Both the position numbers and the translations under genes were made by a program. DNA of 64,000 nucleotides from Dipteris shenzhenensis. Lineage: Eukaryota; Polypodiophyta; Polypodiopsida; Gleicheniales. The notes below the pieces were generated by a model. It saw only the letters and a list, made by a program, of their open reading frames with translations, was not told where the DNA came from and did not search any database. Below are positions 24,104-33,560 of the stretch, piece by piece (positions within the stretch are counted from its first letter, which is position 1; each line of letters opens with the position of its first letter). Where the stretch lies: NCBI GenBank assembly GCA_047967505.1, contig CM106540.1. The stretch is one strand, 5' to 3'.

Positions 24104-24809
24104 GTGAAGCCAAATTTTTCCTGGTCTGCTCTTCGTGAAGCAGAAGTCCTATCAACTCATGAAAAGTGAGGGGATTTGCACCCCCCCTCATTGATAAGTT
24201 CAGCGAAGTGTGAAAGCTGAGATAAGACTCAGGAAGAGAATTCAGAGTGGTTGTAATCATCTCTGAATCAGGAATAATTTCATCTATGTTTAACAATTGC
24301 TCTCTGATATCCTGTAGCTTTGTGAGGTGGACTGACATGGAGTCACCCTCCTCCATATGTGTATTGCTCAACTCTCTTTTTAAGAAAGATACCCTGGCAT
24401 CATTCCGTGCTGCATACATGCTTTCCAATATATCCCACGCTGCCCTGGAGGTCTTACACGACCGGATATGCGGAATGATAGATCTTTTTACTGAAAGAGA
24501 GATGCATGACAAAGCTAAGGCATCCCGTGAATCCCATCTCTTCTGCTCTGGAGTATTGACTGTAGCTGCACCAACAACTTGTCCTGCAGCTGCACCCTGT
24601 GCACGACCTCTTCCACCTCCTTGCTGAGGAGGGGTAGCAGGTGCAATATCTGCTGGTCGGATCTCATCCCCATTGACATAATCCCATAGATTCCGAGAAA
24701 TCAGAATATTACGTACCATAAAACTCCAGAGGGAGTAGTTGGTACCATCCAACTTGTCTTCTTGTGAAAGACCACCAAATGGAAACTCATTCTGATTTTG
24801 ATGGGCCAT
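23841..24809 (-). pseudogene. Copia A gag (capsid)
   Basis: The frame from the ATG at 24,809 gives a Copia-type gag: KLDGTNYSLWSFMVRN near the start, then a Gln/Gly-rich insert, then a UBN2-like capsid (AWDILESMYAARNDAR, LTKLQDIREQLL, SLPESYLSFHTSL, LTFHELIGLLLHEE). The zinc knuckle is reached only after a one-base shift, so translation in this frame ends in a nonsense tail. Upstream codons of the same frame (to 24,950) are probably leader. The start was chosen because the conserved LDGTNYxxW block follows shortly after it. Confidence 0.9.
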
Positions 24810-24950
24810 TCTTGAGAAAAAGATTGAAGCAGATACAGATCTGAATTCCCTTACTGGGAATGGAATGCACAACTTCCAAAGAACACAGCCAAGCACGAGC
24901 TGTATATGCAACTTAGATTTCTGTATTTGAGCTGTCAGAAATCTGTCCAA

Positions 24951-25530
24951 GCATCAAAAACTCTCCAAAATCTGCCAAAAGTGTTTCAAACACTCCAAGA
25001 AAGGCAGTATGTACTGAATACTCCAAAAAAATGCTCTCTCAACACAAAAGCCCCAATTTGTGGCTAGAAATTGCAGCCAGAAAGGGGCAAAATTACTAAA
25101 AGCCCCAAATCTGCAATTTTTAAACAAAAGCCCCAAATTTCAGACTAGATCTGCAATTTTGCTCCAGATGTAGCTCCAAACCTGCACAATGATTGCAATG
25201 TCTGCAATATACAAAATGCCCCAAATTTACTCCAAAACAACTGCACCAAACTATGGTTTTCTGCAAGATGAGCCTGCCCAAGAACACCTGTGGCTGAAGG
25301 CAATCGGTGTAGATCTGCAAGTACAGATCTGCAAGTACAGATTGTACGGATGAACAGACTGTTGCCACACGTGTGGTACTGAAGGACTCCACGCAGATCT
25401 GCGGAAGATACAGTACGGAAGTAAGGACTGTACGGTAAGTACGAACTGTACGGTAAGTACAGACTGTCCGGACTGTACGGTAAGTACGGAACAGACGGTA
25501 CGGTATTGATGGCGCAGGTATAGTCAAAAA
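24951..25530 (-). other. Copia A 5' leader, A/C-rich part
   Basis: An untranslated leader between LTR and gag, rich in short repeats of CCAAAATTTGC / GCCCCAAAT type. From about 25,410, CGGTAAGTAC-type repeats appear. No ORF was recognised. Confidence 0.6.
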
Positions 25531-25673
25531 GGCGAATCTGTACGGGAGATTAGGCGTTGTACGGCGAATCTGTACGGGAGATTCGGCGCTGTACAGCGAA
25601 TCTGTACGGGAGATTCGACGTTGTACGGCGAATCTGTACGGGAGATTCGGCGCTGTACGGCGAATCTGTATGG
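25530..25673 (-). repeat. 32-bp tandem repeat in the Copia A leader
   Basis: About 4.5 copies of a 32-bp unit containing GGCGAATCTGTACGGGAGAT. On both sides the leader continues as loosely repeated TACGG/CCGTA pentamers (25,410-25,500 and 25,680-25,820). The array sits in the packaged leader, where array length usually varies between copies. Confidence 0.9.
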
Positions 25674-25887
25674 AAGCAACTGAAGATGTACGGATGGTGT
25701 ACGGCGCTGCAACGGACCTGTACGGAAGCTTTTACGGGAGCGTACGGAAGTGTACGTCGAGTTGTACGGAGGCAGTACGGCGAATTCCGTACAGTCGTAC
25801 GGACTGTACGGACGACTTGGAGCAAGCTGAAAACATGAGGCTTAGAGGTGCCACGAAGGGAGCAGGGAGCCCGAGGCTCTTGAACCC

Positions 25888-25899
25888 GCTCTGATACCA
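25888..25899 (-). promoter_or_regulatory. Copia A primer-binding site (tRNA-iMet)
   Basis: The minus strand reads TGGTATCAGAGC, two bases from the 5' LTR. This is complementary to the 3' end of plant initiator methionine tRNA. Confidence 0.92.
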
Positions 25900-25901
25900 A
25901 A

Positions 25902-26176
25902 TGAAGGAAATAGAATGAGTGAGAGATAGCAAGAGAGAGTAAGAGAGCAGGAGGCTTGGAAGCTGAAGACGTAGTTGCAATAGAATAGAGTGAGAGTACA
26001 ACACACTGAAGGAAAAGATAAGGTTTTGTCCTAGTGACAAAACCTTAGTAGTCACTAACCATAGTTAGTGAACTAACTGCGGTTAGGGGGAAAAACCTCT
26101 TAGTGAGGGAAAAGTGTCCCTAACTAGCTTATTGTATTACATTGGTCACTGCTGAATTATGTCTATAATTCTAACA
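25902..26176 (-). repeat. Copia A 5' LTR (275 bp)
   Basis: TG...CA ends, the same length as the 3' copy, followed by the right-hand TAAAT target duplication. Confidence 0.96.
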
Positions 26177-26181
26177 TAAAT

Positions 26182-26560
26182 ACTGTCTTGGAGAAGGTAC
26201 AACCTGTAGAGGAGGATATCTGGGAGCTGAAGGAGGTGGAGAGTACCTTGGAGATGCCGAAGGTGAGGGGTAAAATTCTCTCCATAGATGGATAGCAAAC
26301 TCTTGAGGAATATCGGGTTCTGGATATCTTCGTGTCTCGTGGAACACAACCTGTACTGTGCTGAGGAAGTAATGTAACTGAGGTGCCTCACGCAGAAGAT
26401 ATAGGATGTGGTCCAAATCACTAGGAGGGCACGTGACACAGAAGACCCACGATGCGAAAGCTCCGAAATGGGCTGGTTGTGCAATCTGAACACGATATTG
26501 TGTGGTAGATGATGCCTGAGCTGTCCTTGAAATGCCGGGTGAATTACCAGGGGTTTCCAT
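26182..26560 (-). pseudogene. Gypsy gag N-terminus, upstream of the Copia insertion
   Basis: The minus-strand frame starts at the ATG at 26,560 and runs without a stop into the Copia insertion point, then continues in frame at 20,161. The N-terminal 130 residues include an AHFGAFASWVF...CPPSDLDHILYLL segment followed by a Pro/Ser-rich tail. This is typical of the divergent matrix-like region that precedes a chromovirus capsid. I know no specific function for it. Confidence 0.75.
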
Positions 26561-27739
26561 GCTTTAAGGGAGTGTCTTTCATTTGCTGTAATTTGAGAAT
26601 GACAGAGAATCCTTAAAAGCAGAATGGAAAGACTCCACCTGGCAATGAGAGCAGGCTATCAATGGCGCAACAGGCTGCAGGTACCTGAATCTGGATCACA
26701 ATAGGGGCTGGCACACCAGGCTGCTGCTGTCATGGCGAAATCTGTTTGCAGGCTGTTTTGTGACCGAAAGGCTAGCTGATGCTGTGCTCCTGTTGCAGGT
26801 TGGAAAAGAGCAGGGCTGCAAAGGGCAAAGAACCTGGCAGTGAAAAAAAAGGCAAGGGCAGCAGAAATGGCACGGCTGGCAGCGTGAATGGTGCGTGAAA
26901 GCGGCAGCAGGATGCGTGGGCTGGCAGCGAGATGGCAAGGGCTGAAGGCAGGCAGACCCTGCGTGGGCTGGCAGCGCAATGGCGAGGCCAGGCAAGGCAG
27001 CGAAAAGGGGCTGCGCTGAGCGAAATGGCGAGGCTAGGGCTGCGCAGGTAGGCTGCGATATGGCGAGGCTAGGGGCTGCGCAGGTAGGCTGCGATATGGA
27101 GATCCGTACGGAACATCAAAGAGATTCACCTCTTTTCGTTGGGGCTGCCTAAGGTGGGGTAGTTGCCCAAAAATTAATTGGGGGGTTTAATTAACCCTAG
27201 GGTAGCTAGGGTAAACCTAAGGGTAGGGGCTGGGTTTTTTTTTTTTCCCCCATTTTAACCCCTCTAGGTATCCTTTTATAGGTGCTTGGTGCCTAAAAGG
27301 TGTGCCTATTCGAAGGGGTGTGACCCTAGGAATAGGTGCGCCTTTTCATGAAGGGGTATGTCCCTGTTTTTAAAAGGGGTGTCCCTACATGAATAGGTGT
27401 ATCCTTTTGTCCACGATGGGGTGTGTCCCTTGAGTGAGGAGTCGAGACTTTTCATCAAAAGGTGTGTCCGATGGTGGAAAAGGTGCGTCCCTTGGTTTTG
27501 GGACAGCCCAAGCACTTGAAAAGACACAATTTTTGTCGTGTCCATTCACATCAACTTGTGATGTGTGGGAGATGGAGAGGCCATAGATGACTTTAGACAG
27601 GGTTGGCGTGAAAAATTTTTACGCTCATCCCCTCCATCTCTTCCATGCACAATGTGCACGGATGTCCTTCTAGCAGAAAAGATGTATCAGATCAGCGCTA
27701 GAAGGTGGGGGGCATTTCCTACAGGCAGGAGCGAATTTT
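26561..27739 (-). other. Gypsy 5' leader with internal repeats
   Basis: A 1.2-kb untranslated leader. Part 26,640-27,100 is GC-rich, with repeats of GCAGGCTG and a 38-bp duplication (GCGATATGGCGAGGCTAGG, about 27,024-27,098). Part 27,290-27,500 repeats AAAAGGTGTGTCC / GAAGGGGTGTG motifs resembling those inside the element's own LTR. Short open frames here have no domain. Confidence 0.7.
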
Positions 27740-27751
27740 GCTCTGATACCA
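27740..27751 (-). promoter_or_regulatory. Gypsy primer-binding site (tRNA-iMet)
   Basis: The minus strand reads TGGTATCAGAGC, one base from the 5' LTR. Confidence 0.92.
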
Positions 27752-27752
27752 C

Positions 27753-28073
27753 TGCTTGAATGTCTGTAGGATAGATGTAGTGTCATCCATACAATTGGGC
27801 CTCTCTTATATAGAGAGTGAAGAGTCACACATGAAAAGGTGTGTACTCCAAAGGGTATGTGCATGAAGAGGTGTGTACCCTTTGTGAAGGGTGTGACCCT
27901 TGATGAGAGGGTACATTACAATAGAAATGTCTCTTCAATAGGATGTCTCTTGTGAAGGGTTGTGCCTCATAGGAAGTGTCCCGTCGAAAGGGCATACCCT
28001 TCCACAAGTGTCCATTCATCAAACCATCCATAAGTCTAGAAATAGAGAGAGGAATACGTCACAAATCGTGACA
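27753..28073 (-). repeat. Gypsy 5' LTR (321 bp)
   Basis: Partner of 14,207-14,527 with six substitutions. It has TG...CA ends and a TATATA box at about 27,802. Confidence 0.95.
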
Positions 28074-29646
28074 AGGGTAAGGTATCCATTCGTCACTTCT
28101 GTGTTATGAACATTTATGTTCTGTGACAGTAGAGGGTGAAGGGTATGCTCATGTGGCAAAATACATGAACAACCAACCTTCAACTGTGTTGCAAAAGCCA
28201 AGAGTAACACCTCCATTGCCACAAAGCCACTACATGCAAACCCCCTCCCTATTGGGATAAAAGCATCATTGCCCCTCCTGTGAGCCCCCATATGCTGAGG
28301 ATAGGGGGCTTCCGTGTGTCCACAAGATTCGGGTACAAAATAGGGAGATCAACATGGATATGGCTCAACATTTGGGTTCACATGTGGACAACAAATGGGC
28401 AGCTTACATGGGCAGATGTAGCAGCATATGAAGTTGCCATTAGGACAATGGATGGGCTGCCACATTGGCTGCACGAAGAAAAGCTGGCAGATCTGTAGAA
28501 GTCAGGTTGGATTTGATGAAGAGGGATCATCTGCATGAGGCAGCACTTTCTAACATGTTTGGTTCCTTCCAGTGTATGCACGCCTGCAAAGGGCATGAGA
28601 GGAGGGCCCACATGTGGGCAACAATGGCCCAGCGGAGGGCTGACAGCATACACAACTAGCTGTAACTCATATGCATCAGAGGACAGAAATGGAGTAGTGG
28701 TTTGAAGGAGACTCACGAGGGTTGATGAGCCATGGGAGGCCGACAAGAGGGCTAACATAGGTGAGTGTCCTCTAAAGAAAGACAATCGTGCCTTGCAGGA
28801 GGAGCTGAAGGTCACCCAAATATTGGCTATTAGTGGAGCTGCAATAGGAAAAAAAAGATTCTTAGGAGGCAAGGAGCACAAAAGGCTACATTGAAAATAT
28901 GGACGTGTCTGTTATTTCAAACAATCAGAGGAATAGAGGGATAAAAAGGACAATTCCCTAAAAGAAGGGGGCGGGGGAAAGGGAGGAGCATGCAGTACAA
29001 AGTAAGGAACAGCAGGCACTCCAAAAGGGGAAAGATGAGAGACCAGCTTGTGATGATAGTATTACTTGTTGAACCATTGTTTGCTCAATAGAAGTGCTGT
29101 CACAATTGGGCTCCATTCTATATTCGGGTTTGGTCTGTGGTCTGCTAAAAAATTGATCTAATCCAACAACTTTGGTACAAAGAGCATTTCCATCCAACGA
29201 AAAGAGGCTCAATTGCTAATAGATATAGGCAAATAGCATTTATAGAGGTTGGGTGCATATTGTTCATACCCTCTATGCTTTACATGATGCTCAACCCACA
29301 AAAAGAAACAATTGAAGAACGAATCTTCTTGAAAGTCAGCAAACCTATAAATTCCCTTTTAAAAGAAGGAATTTGGAAGACATCATGTATGCTTCAAAAT
29401 CCACCCTCTCATGCTATGCCTCTGAACCACTAGCCAATCTCATGCCCTTAATCAAGGGATCATTCCTTGTGGACATATAGTTACGTAGATGAGAAGGTTG
29501 TGAAGAGATCTTTCTCTTGCTAGCTGCAAACGAGTAAAGAAACCACAAAAGCCAAGAATATGAACCTCAATACATGTAAAAAAAGAAATTACATAATCTG
29601 GACACATGTAGTCCAACACATGGAGGGAAGTTTCCAATAAATGAAG

Positions 29647-29648
<2 letters not shown>
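28074..29648. other. Gene-free interval right of the Gypsy element
   Basis: Contains a segment at 28,085-28,140 related to the left flank at 14,060-14,110. Otherwise there are only open frames without motifs; the longest, 28,378-28,881 minus, is 167 codons with no recognisable domain. Confidence 0.45.

Positions 29649-29690
<42 letters not shown>
29649..29690 (+). repeat. (GA)21 microsatellite
   Basis: An uninterrupted run of 21 GA dinucleotides. Confidence 0.98.
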
Positions 29691-29692
<2 letters not shown>

Positions 29693-30395
29693 CTAGTAAT
29701 TGGGCCTTACCACGTTAGCATAAGGAGAGAGAAAACTTGACATAAATTTGTTTTGGCATGGAACCTTGAGTATGGAGAGCTAAAAATTGATTTCACATGG
29801 AATCTTTCATTGTAAGTCAATGGTATAGCATTGTTGTATGGGTTGCACTGACAAAAAGAGTAAAAATATCGCGAGTAAAAATATCGCTACATGGTTTCAA
29901 TTTTTCATCTTCTCCTTAAGTTGAACTGTGGCTAAGACAAGGTGTCTATTTAAAGGGAAAGGTCACAACTTTAAATCATATTAGCTACATTCTGATGCAT
30001 ACTATACAAAATCCTACATGATGCATTTGTAGCATATTGTTTTCTATCTAGAAGCGAAATCATAATGATCGGAACCCTTAAGACAAAGGCAACTTTCATG
30101 CATGCTCCAAGTGTAAACTTTGATCTTCACATGGCAAGTGCAACAAGGTATCAACCTTACTAGGGATATGTTGTATCTTTGTAGGGAGTCCATGTGTAAG
30201 CTATGGAGTGTCCAATATGTGAATGATGTTCTAGAAATTGTAATTCTCTTGACATCATTGTACTAAATATGGTTGATTTCCCTATGGTAGGCACTCTATA
30301 AAATAGGTAACATGGTAGTCCTTTGCTTCTTGAGAGGCTTGCACTTTAGCCTCTTCCTAAGCTCGCTTCTGTGCTACATTAGTTACTTGATTTTT

Positions 30396-31728
30396 TCATA
30401 GCCAGTTCCTTTGTAGCCATGAGCTGTTGCTCTTTGTTGTTGCTAGCTTAAGGTTCATTTCCTTCTTGGCGTCTTGCCCATTGGCTTCATTAGTCATTGG
30501 CTTGATCACTTCTTTAGCTGCTTGGGTCTTCTTCTTGGTAGCTTGGTGCTTTTCATCCCTTTGTTGGTCCTCTATTGCATGGATTCCCTCAACTTTGGAA
30601 ATTTTCTTTTCTTGACTCCCTCTCTCCTTCCTCTCTACAATTGTCATCTTTTCCAAAGCACTTGTAAGATCCTGGTGTCCTTGAGGTTGATGCTCCCATG
30701 GTCTTATTTTTTGTCATCGCCGTCCTAGGGATTGGTCTTTTCATGGTATTAGAGTGTACTGAGCGCCGTCCTAGGGATTGGTCTTTTCATGGTATTAGAG
30801 TGTACTGAGTAGCTGCAAAAGTTCTTCAATCTGATGTAGGGGCTCCTCCTATTGCCATCGTATCCCTTCAAACACTTTGGAACCCTCATGTATAAGCTTG
30901 ACCTAGAATTTTGTCAAAATTTCCCTTGAAAGTAGGAAATTTTCTTTGGTCTTTCTATACTATGTCTCCAAGATATCGACTAGGGTCTTCAATTCAACAT
31001 TACCCTTATTGATCCAATAAATGTGGGCCTAGGTGTCCTTTGCTTATATCATCCTACATTGATTCTAGTGTTTCAACTTATTTACATCTTCCCACAGTGG
31101 TGCCACCTCTCTCTTTGCTTCATCAACCTAGTGAATGGATGTGACTCACTGCTCAATGGCCTTAGCCATTTTGGCCTATGAGGTCTTCTAGTCCTCTTCA
31201 TAGGACACACAAGTGGCTTGCAACACTTCAATATCCTCTTCCAATCTTTAGGATATATAATCAGCCATACTTGGGGGTAGAAAGTTCTCAATGATGTCTT
31301 TGTATTTCTTGGGTGACTCCTTGAATAATTTTTGATGGTGGTGGTTGGCTCTTCATCTCGTCCCCACTTAGTGGTAGTAGGGAAAGGTGGGCTCTGATTT
31401 GTTCTCCCTCTTACTTCCTTGATTGGATTTAGGCCACTTGATTGCTATCTACAAGCTACTAGATTTGCCCAATTGATAGATGCCCCCCTAAGGACTTCAA
31501 AGATTTTTGCGCTAGCATGTGCGGCATGCATATATTCAGGCATTTTAGTTTCACATTCTCCAAGAAGAACCAAAAGTTGATGTTGGCATTATTCTCCTTA
31601 TCTTTGCTCGTGACATAGACTTGACCTTGTAGCCATGCATCCTCATTGAATAACACATTGTAGTCAATTGTTATTAGATCGAGGGTGTGAATTTTCCAAG
31701 ATTGTAGCTCTATTGTATGAGTTGACAA
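30396..31728 (-). pseudogene. Unrecognised charged, coiled-coil-like ORF relic
   Basis: With several stops and shifts, the minus strand keeps a protein-like reading. There is an N-terminal block at 31,459-31,728 (89 codons, LITIDYNVLFNEDAWL). A helical, Glu/Lys-rich middle follows (SMADYISKRLEEDIEVLQ, about 31,270-31,210). A very Lys/Glu-rich tail lies at 30,396-30,656 (ATKKKTQAAKEVIKP). I do not recognise the family. The charged heptad-like pattern suggests a coiled coil, possibly a gag-like or accessory retroelement protein. It ends where a plus-strand Gypsy RT fragment begins at about 31,690. Confidence 0.35.
30718..30809 (+). repeat. 46-bp tandem duplication
   Basis: CGCCGTCCTAGGGATTGG at 30,718 and 30,764. 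The copies are essentially identical. Confidence 0.9.
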
Positions 31729-31930
31729 AGAAAGATGCCAAGTTTGAGTGGACTACCGAGCTAACTATGGTTTTTCATGAATTGAAGAACCGAGCAATGA
31801 CTAGTCCTATTCTAAGGCAACCAAGGTGGTATGTTATCTTCTATATGCAAGTAGATGCTTCTAGATATGCCTAAGGCATCCTATTCATGGTTTTTTGGTC
31901 CAAAATTGGAAGACTTTGATTCTATTGGCC
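31690..31930 (+). pseudogene. Gypsy RT / RNase H junction relic
   Basis: The plus-strand frame reads FSKIVALLYELTKKDAKFEW, then FHELKNRAMTSPIL, then a DASRYA block. These are the Gypsy RT thumb and RNase H start (usually PLYxLTKKxxxFxWTxxC...LK...PVL..PD...F...DAS). It is cut at both ends. It matches the same broad lineage as the integrase fragments at 38.1 and 50.1 kb but is not contiguous with them. Confidence 0.75.
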
Positions 31931-32784
31931 ATCGCCTCCCACATTCTGATGTTGCCGATTATATTTTTGCTTGTGTGCATTGTCTATGTCCGCTCTTGTT
32001 TAAGGCAGTCCTGCGGCCTGCCTATGCCTTGATAGCCTTAGCTTTACCCTGCTCGATAGCCTTAGCCCTACTCGAAGGCTGCAGCATTGCGTGAGATTCT
32101 AGCATGTAAAGAAATTGGGGCTTCGACAAAATTTGTGTAAATTCATCAGTAAGTTGCAAATTAGTTTGGGGATTTTGCCACTCTAGGCAAAATTGATCAT
32201 GTTTGAAGCCCGCAATTCGACATTGGTGACTACCAGCTTCACATTTTGAGAGTCATGGGGTAATTGCCCTTAGTAGCTGCTCCCATGGACTTCACCGACA
32301 TCTTTTGGGGCATTTTTCACCATGAGCTTCACCAACATATCACCAATAGGGAGGATGTGGTACACACTTATTGTAGGCAACTACTCATGGAACATCTCTC
32401 ATCTCGACAGATTTACTTTCATTATGTATTCATTTATATGTTTGAGAGGTACTCTGCCTTGGGTAGTCCCCCCAAAATTGATTATCATAAAGTGTCATTA
32501 AGTCCTATTGAGTCAATAATGGTACTCTGCCATGGATAGTCCTCCTAAAATGATTGTATTGGGTTTTGAGTGTTTTTAAGATGTCTAGGTCCTAGGTCTA
32601 TACCCTTAGTCAATTTACCAAGAAAACCGCAAGATACATAAGAAACCGAGAGTCCTAAGAGTGAGTATTGGTTGGGGCCATGACTTGGAGCATCGCAAAT
32701 ACTACTGCCGAGAGAGGAGTGAGATATTGGTAGGGGCCATCATGGAGCATCCCATGTACTATTGCCGAGGGATGAGGTCATCAA
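31931..32784 (+). other. Probable decayed Gypsy 3' region, no readable gene
   Basis: No domain was recognised. Near its end two imperfect direct repeats occur (GGGGCCATGACTTGGAGCATC-like, about 32,670-32,760), just before a polypurine tract. Confidence 0.4.
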
Positions 32785-33070
32785 TTTGTGGGGGGGTATG
32801 TAGAGTCAAATTGATGTATGGGTGTGTGCCTAAGGGCTAGGAGCCCTATGCTAGGAGTGTGTGAGAGTAGGTGTGCTAGAGTGGGTAAGGATTCTAGTAG
32901 GTGTGATTTGAGTGAATCAAGGAGTGCGGATAGTGATTGAGAGAATGTAGGGATTGATTGAGAGATTTGAGGAGTTTGGCAATTTGTAATTTCTTGCCTA
33001 TATAAGAGGCTCATATCATGAATAGAGAACTACTTGCTTTGCCTCCATTTTCCTCCCATACTTCCCAACA
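32785..33070 (+). repeat. Gypsy polypurine tract and 3' LTR fragment
   Basis: A TTTGTGGGGGGGTA purine tract is followed by TGTAGAGTCAAATTGATG, the start of an LTR. A TATATAAG box lies at about 33,000. The same purine tract and a related LTR start occur at 40,850-40,880, so both belong to one Gypsy lineage. The outer LTR end is not clear. Confidence 0.65.
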
Positions 33071-33114
33071 CTTTTCTCATACTTTGAATGGCTACCATTT
33101 TCTGAAAATAGATA

Positions 33115-33560
33115 TATAGTGATTGGCTGCTACTAATGGTTAGTGCTGTTGCTACTAGTGATTGGCTACTACTAGTGGTTAGTGCTATTGCTACTAGTGA
33201 TTGGATGCTACTAGTGGTTAGTGTTCTTGCTACTAGTGATTGGATGCTACTAGTGGTTAGTGCTTTTGCTACTAGTAGTTAGTGCTATTGCTAGAGGTTG
33301 GCGCTACTACTAGTGTAGCTGCTAGTGGTTGGTGCTGCTATAGTGTTGCTAGTGGTTGGTGCAGCTGCTGCTAGTACACCTGCTAGTGGTTGGTGCTTCT
33401 TCTAGTGCTACTATTAGTGCTACTGCTAGTGGTTGGTGCTGCTGCTCAGTGTTGCTACTAGTGGTTAGGGATGTTGCTAATAGTTAGTGCTATTGCTAGT
33501 GATTGGTGTTGCTACTAGTGCTACTCCTAGTATTGCTCAATGCTACTACTACCAGTGGTA
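33115..33560 (+). repeat. Degenerate GCTACTAGTGGTTAGTGCT minisatellite
   Basis: About 20 imperfect units of 18-30 bp built from GCTACTAGTG and GTTAGTGCT words. It decays towards both edges. No coding function was seen. Confidence 0.85.

Larger units (their letters stand above)
20162..26176 (-). mobile_element. Ty1/Copia element nested in Gypsy gag
   Basis: A 6,015-bp minus-strand element. The 275-bp LTRs (20,162-20,436 and 25,902-26,176) begin TG and end CA and are flanked by TAAAT on both sides (20,157-20,161; 26,177-26,181). The LTRs differ at two bases (0.7%). A primer-binding site and polypurine tract are in place. Gag, protease, integrase, RT and RNase H are all recognisable, with catalytic residues intact in integrase and RT. 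Only two one-base frame breaks disturb the polyprotein, so this is the youngest-looking of the large elements. Confidence 0.97.
14207..28073 (-). mobile_element. Ty3/Gypsy chromovirus with nested Copia
   Basis: A full-length minus-strand element. It has 321-bp LTRs at both ends (TG...CA), a tRNA-iMet primer-binding site inside the right LTR and a polypurine tract inside the left LTR. The coding order is gag, protease, reverse transcriptase, RNase H, integrase, chromodomain. Without the 6-kb Copia inserted in gag it would be about 7.8 kb, which includes a 680-bp internal duplication. The LTRs differ at six positions by eye (about 1.9%). Frameshifts interrupt gag and pol, and RT and integrase each lost a catalytic acid, so it cannot move on its own. 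The flanking bases (TGTAT on the left, AGGGT on the right) do not form a target duplication. Confidence 0.95.
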
